The notes under the pieces: generated by a model
What the model was told of the DNA's origin: nothing
The model's input: the letters and a program-made list of their open reading frames with translations, nothing else
Database searches by the model: none
Translations under genes and position numbers: made by a program
IMG/VR virus record: IMGVR_UViG_3300034198_019066
Location: 1-63,989 of that record
Origin: a virus
Length of the DNA: 63,989 nucleotides
Reading direction: 5' to 3' (one strand)
Shown here: positions 60,623 through 63,989 of the stretch, one piece after another
Numbering within the stretch: the stretch's first letter is position 1
How the letters are laid out: each line of letters begins with the position of its first letter

Positions 60623-60890
60623 AAAGAAATTACTGGGGTGCCTTGACAAGATATGCAGGGCACTCCATATTCAAATGAATGAATGGGATGTCGATCACAA
60701 AATGGTTTGTATGATTTCAGCTGAGGTTCTTGCTGCCAAACAAGAATCTTCGGAGAAGTTGGCAAAACTATTTGACGAATACGACAGACTGTTCGATATT
60801 GGAAAAGCATTAAATCTAGAAAACGAACTCAGAAATTATTCTTTGTTCACCAACCTAAACGAAATAAACAACACATATGGCAATTATTAA
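60588..60890 (+). CDS. Small helical hypothetical protein
   Basis: 100 aa. Overlaps the previous gene by 35 bases; ATG 60672 is a shorter alternative. Contains EKKLLGCLDKICRALHIQMN and KLAKLFDEYDRLFDIGKAL, two amphipathic helices. Overlaps the single-strand-binding candidate by 14 bases. No family recognised. Confidence 0.45.
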   Translation: MDYHQNNHQIVEKKLLGCLDKICRALHIQMNEWDVDHKMVCMISAEVLAAKQESSEKLAKLFDEYDRLFDIGKALNLENELRNYSLFTNLNEINNTYGNY

Positions 60891-61917
60891 ACCCAGTCTT
60901 AAGTTTGAAGGTGCAGAAACAGGACAAATCCAGAACACAACACCGTATATTAAAGAACACGTAAAGAAAGTAGTCTTTAACAAGAACACCAATCAGCAGG
61001 GGACTTATCTATATTTCCTGCCAGCATATAGGCCTGATAGCCGTGGCGAAGGTGTTTGGTACAAGGCTTTCGAGCTTCGTGACAACTTCGGTGACAAGTA
61101 TAAAGAAAAGTATTATGTGCCTAACCGTCAAGATGACCCAGCAGATTATTTTGCCAATCATTATGCACGTATCTATGGTAAAGAAGAAACAACCACCGTT
61201 AATGTTAATGGCAAGCAGTTCAAGAAGTATCCTAACTATGGTCGTATAACCAAGCGTCAGATCTTCAATGTGGCTTATGCCAATAACCTAGAGGCAGGAG
61301 TTCATGTACTTGATCTTCCTAGCTTTAATGGTGCTAGCCAGCTTCATGATTGGCTTTCCAAGACTGATATTTCAGGTAATCCTCGCCATCCGATCAATGA
61401 TCCTGAGCGAGCAGTTCCTGTATTTGTTCAGTTGAAGGACAATAGTGCTAATCCTTGGTATTTGAACGTTGAGGCCAATCAGCCAGTGATTCTTCCTGAC
61501 GCTTTGGCAGATTCAGACAATCTCTATAACCTTGATGAGATTCTTGTTCCTAAGTCAAAGGACGAGATCATCAGCAAGCTTCGTGAGATGTATTCTGCGG
61601 AGGTATTTGAAGATTGCATGGATGGATATCCTGGTCTTGTTAATCGTTCGCGTGTGCCTGGTATCGAGCGTATCTCTGGGGGAGTAATTCCAGCGGCTGC
61701 GCCGGTAGCAGTATCAGCACCCGCACCAGTTGCAGTAAAGGCAGCACCAGCAATTCAACCACTGCCAGCAGCAGTGCCTATTAATACTACCTTACCAAAG
61801 GCAGTACCTGTGGAAGAAGCCTCCTCTATTGATCTCTCCTCTCTCCCGCCAAATCCTATGGCGAAGATGACAGGAAGCATCTCTAAAGAGCAGGCAATGA
61901 GCTTCCTCGCAAAGTAA
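60877..61917 (+). CDS. Single-strand DNA-binding protein candidate, gp32-like
   Basis: 346 aa. The core (residues about 1-240) has an aromatic and basic pattern like gp32-type OB-fold proteins: KKVVFNKNTNQQGTYLYFLP, then YKAFELRDNFGDKYKEKYYV. A Pro/Ala-rich linker follows (residues about 268-310), then a short conserved tail (MAKMTGSISKEQAMSFLAK). Lies just upstream of recA/uvsX and codons are smooth, as for an abundant protein. The acidic tip of many SSBs is less clear here. Confidence 0.65.
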   Translation: MAIIKPSLKFEGAETGQIQNTTPYIKEHVKKVVFNKNTNQQGTYLYFLPAYRPDSRGEGVWYKAFELRDNFGDKYKEKYYVPNRQDDPADYFANHYARIYGKEETTTVNVNGKQFKKYPNYGRITKRQIFNVAYANNLEAGVHVLDLPSFNGASQLHDWLSKTDISGNPRHPINDPERAVPVFVQLKDNSANPWYLNVEANQPVILPDALADSDNLYNLDEILVPKSKDEIISKLREMYSAEVFEDCMDGYPGLVNRSRVPGIERISGGVIPAAAPVAVSAPAPVAVKAAPAIQPLPAAVPINTTLPKAVPVEEASSIDLSSLPPNPMAKMTGSISKEQAMSFLAK

Positions 61918-61930
61918 ACAAAAAACATAA

Positions 61931-63124
61931 ATGGATATAGAAAAATTCCTGACAGGTATTAAGAAAGACTTTAAAAAGTCATTCAAAGAAGAAGCTGAAA
62001 ATCTAGAGCTAAACACTGTAGACAAAGAGCTTCCACCCACAGGAATTGTTCTGGATAATCCGTTGATGGAATATATCTTCGACCGTAGGTTTGTAGCCTA
62101 CGGTCGATGCTATCTCATCTATGGAAAGAAAGGTTGTTCAAAGACCTCTTTCCTGTTTGAGCTGGCAAAAGTATTCCAGAGAGCGGGTGGGCAATTCATC
62201 TGGGTAGAAACAGAAAATGCTCCTGACTTCGACTATATGAAGAAGCAGGGCGTGGATGAGAAGAAAACCATCTACCACAATCCTAAGTCACTAGAGGAAG
62301 CATTAACTCTGATCAAAGTAATCATAGAGAATATTCCTAAGGCAGATCCTGAGGGTAAAACTCCTATCATGATTGCTCTGGATTCTATTGCAGGAGCTGC
62401 TACTGATTATGAGCGTGAACAAGATACCATTGGTGATACAAAGGTAGGCGAACACGCTAAACTCATGAGTGGTTTCTACCGTCATATTGTACCCTACCTC
62501 GAGAGTGAGAAGGCCATCCTTGTGGTGACTAATCAGTTAAAAGAGCAGATCGGTGGTATGACGGGCTTTGGTCAAGAGAAGCCAGAGGCACTTATTGGTG
62601 GAGAAGCCCAGCGTTTCAACTCAACATATCAATTCAAGGTAGCCCGTACAAAGGACTTACTGAGCGAGGACCATATGGGAGTAAAGCGCAAGGCAGGTTC
62701 TACCCATGCACTCACAGTTAAGCGTAATAAACTTGGTCGTGAGGGTAATAGTCAAAAGGTGGAGTTTGATCTATATATCAATGGAGGTATAGATTGGTAT
62801 ACACCACTAGTACATAAACTAGGAGAAGAATACTCTTCGCTTGTTAGCAAAACAGGCGGATGGTATACCTGGAAAACTCCTGGAGTTAAGTCTGCAATTA
62901 TTGTGGATGGTGAAGTTCAAGAGATTGAAATCGATACAACTAAAAAGTTTCGTGATCAGGATCTTGGAGCATTAATCTACAATAGCGCACAGGCAAAAGA
63001 GCTGATTAGAGAAGCCTTTGGCATTCAGCCTATGCCTGACCAAGAAACCACAGAAGCCATCGAAGCTAAGAATAAAACCCGTAGAAAGCGTAAATCCGCT
63101 CTCGAAGAGGATATGGATAGCTAA
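61931..63124 (+). CDS. RecA/UvsX-like recombinase
   Basis: 397 aa. P-loop IYGKKGCSKTS (63-73) has the G-x4-S-K-T form seen in phage UvsX relatives. FIWVETENAPDFDYM near 94 gives the acidic residue after strand 3. IMIALDSIAGAAT near 146 is Walker B, and LVVTNQLKEQIGG near 199 is the loop L1/2 region. Basic C-terminus (NKTRRKRKSALEED). It drives strand exchange with the UvsW-like helicase and SSB. Confidence 0.85.
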   Translation: MDIEKFLTGIKKDFKKSFKEEAENLELNTVDKELPPTGIVLDNPLMEYIFDRRFVAYGRCYLIYGKKGCSKTSFLFELAKVFQRAGGQFIWVETENAPDFDYMKKQGVDEKKTIYHNPKSLEEALTLIKVIIENIPKADPEGKTPIMIALDSIAGAATDYEREQDTIGDTKVGEHAKLMSGFYRHIVPYLESEKAILVVTNQLKEQIGGMTGFGQEKPEALIGGEAQRFNSTYQFKVARTKDLLSEDHMGVKRKAGSTHALTVKRNKLGREGNSQKVEFDLYINGGIDWYTPLVHKLGEEYSSLVSKTGGWYTWKTPGVKSAIIVDGEVQEIEIDTTKKFRDQDLGALIYNSAQAKELIREAFGIQPMPDQETTEAIEAKNKTRRKRKSALEEDMDS

Positions 63125-63125
63125 T

Positions 63126-63311
63126 ATGACAGAGTACTTGGATAAACTGAGTAAGGTAGCAGAACTCATTAAAAAGATGAACTTGCCTGACTACCGTAAA
63201 TCAGTTAAACATAATGACGACCTTCGCTGGTTAAAAAATAATCTCAACGTAAAGAATGCTAATCACAAGAATTACGAAGAAGTTATGGAGATAATTAACG
63301 AAACAGTCTGA
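63126..63311 (+). CDS. Small hypothetical protein
   Basis: 61 aa from ATG 63126 (MTEYLDKLSKVAELIKKMNL); the longer frame overlaps the recombinase gene. Helical and charged throughout. No family recognised. Confidence 0.5.
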   Translation: MTEYLDKLSKVAELIKKMNLPDYRKSVKHNDDLRWLKNNLNVKNANHKNYEEVMEIINETV

Positions 63312-63319
63312 TTACTAAA

Positions 63320-63826
63320 ATGATATACATAGGAATCGACAATGGAACTTCCTCGAACGGAATAGGTGTGGTAAGCAATTCTGGCGATAGCTGGTTGTAT
63401 AAAACACCTATTAAGAAAGAGCCTAGCTACACAAAGGTAGCAAAGAACATATCCAGAATAGACTATCCTAAGCTCTTGGAAATCTTCACTGAGATCAAAC
63501 TCAATGCAGACAATAAAGGTGTGGGTATGCTAGCTGGCATGGAAAGACCTATGGTTAATCCTGGAAGGTTCTTTGCTTCTATGAGTGCTATGAGAGCTGT
63601 AGAGGCAACTCTGATAGCTCTAGAAGCCCTAGAGATACCCTATGTATATCTAGATAGTAAAGAATGGCAGCATGTCCTACTGCCAAAAGGTACAGAAAAG
63701 GACGACCTAAAAAAAGCTAGCCTTGCAATAGGCAAGCGATTATTTCCTAAGCTACCTATAAAAGTAGATGCTGACGGTTTATTGATCGCTGAATACTTGC
63801 GCATTAAAAACACACGAGAACTATGA
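63320..63826 (+). CDS. RuvC-like Holliday junction resolvase
   Basis: 168 aa. RNase H-like fold: IGIDNGTSSNGIGVV (first Asp at 7), GMERPMVNPGRFFASM with the second acid near 74, a third region SKEWQHVLLPKG near 117, and ADGLLIAEYLR near 151 with the last Asp. Spacing fits phage RuvC-like resolvases. It would cut recombination intermediates before packaging. Ends in an ATGA overlap. Confidence 0.78.
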   Translation: MIYIGIDNGTSSNGIGVVSNSGDSWLYKTPIKKEPSYTKVAKNISRIDYPKLLEIFTEIKLNADNKGVGMLAGMERPMVNPGRFFASMSAMRAVEATLIALEALEIPYVYLDSKEWQHVLLPKGTEKDDLKKASLAIGKRLFPKLPIKVDADGLLIAEYLRIKNTREL

Positions 63827-63966
63827 AAAACAATAAAGACACATATACACAAGAAGAATTCATTAATGAACTTAATTACTTGGTAGCAGAAGGATTCGTC
63901 GAAGAGTTTAAGCCTGGTCACTACAGACTGACCAAAGAGGCTATCGACATGGGTGTGGCTGGTTAG
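63823..63966 (+). CDS. Small winged-helix-like protein
   Basis: 47 aa (MKNNKDTYTQEEFINELNYL). The second half (LVAEGFVEEFKPGHYRLTKE) has the shape of a winged helix wing: helix, turn, beta, beta. The gene overlaps the resolvase stop by four bases. It is too short to be confident. The remaining 23 bases of the window show nothing more. Confidence 0.45.
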   Translation: MKNNKDTYTQEEFINELNYLVAEGFVEEFKPGHYRLTKEAIDMGVAG

Positions 63967-63989
63967 CCCTCCCTAAAGGTATTTTGTAA

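Noticed and set aside
1-63989. CRISPR array, IS element or integrase/attachment site
   Set aside because: No regular repeat-spacer series, transposase, integrase or terminal inverted repeats were seen. The two introns are the only mobile elements I can support.

Overview
The window is a 64-kb piece of a large, tailed double-stranded DNA phage genome, or a phage contig assembled from a metagenome. It carries a contractile-type baseplate and tail-fibre cluster, a terminase large subunit, and a full replication and recombination set. The set comprises a family A DNA polymerase, primase, DnaB-like helicase, UvsW-like helicase, Mre11/Rad50-like pair, a single-strand-binding candidate, a RecA/UvsX-like recombinase and a RuvC-like resolvase. 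Nearly all genes lie on the + strand, packed tightly with ATGA or TAATG junctions. Almost no start codon has a Shine-Dalgarno sequence; leaders are A/T- or CA-rich. Two tandem promoter-like sites (24321-24418) fit the Bacteroidota TTTG-N20-TAnnTTT pattern, and one gene encodes a lipoprotein. Together these hint at a Gram-negative host with SD-independent initiation, perhaps Bacteroidota. That host call is inference.

Layout. Positions 1-20940 hold the tail and baseplate module: a probable hub C-terminus, an embedded sigma-like factor, gp25-like and gpJ-like wedge proteins, then tail-surface proteins. Five of these share a short N-terminal Y-P motif domain. The largest, 2492 aa, is built from two kinds of immunoglobulin-like repeat. 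Positions 21041-21771 hold three small genes. Positions 21780-24420 form a 2.6-kb, almost protein-free RNA region: a large structured RNA of about 0.6 kb, a tmRNA gene interrupted in its T-loop by a group I intron with an antisense LAGLIDADG endonuclease gene, and further hairpin-rich sequence. Positions 24424-28766 hold small accessory genes, four tRNAs (Asn, Asp, Val, Tyr) and several unidentified structured RNAs. Positions 28811-36663 mix a minus-strand unknown gene, a putative deaminase, a tRNA-Met, an AAA ATPase, the minus-strand terminase and an AT-hook protein.

Positions 36665-41058 contain a Ycf46-like AAA+ ATPase followed by DUF3150, Ycf35/DUF1257-like and DUF2997-like genes, a module better known from cyanobacteria, plastids and phages. 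Positions 41055-63966 are the replication and recombination region. Within it the UvsW-like helicase is split exactly inside its Walker A motif by a second group I intron with its own LAGLIDADG gene. A JAMM protease gene and an E1/ThiF-like gene sit side by side between an exonuclease and the single-strand-binding candidate.

The most unusual features are the intron-split tmRNA with a predicted 31-residue tag, the neighbouring large RNA that resembles the ROOL/GOLLD size class, the Walker A intron, and the JAMM-E1 pair.
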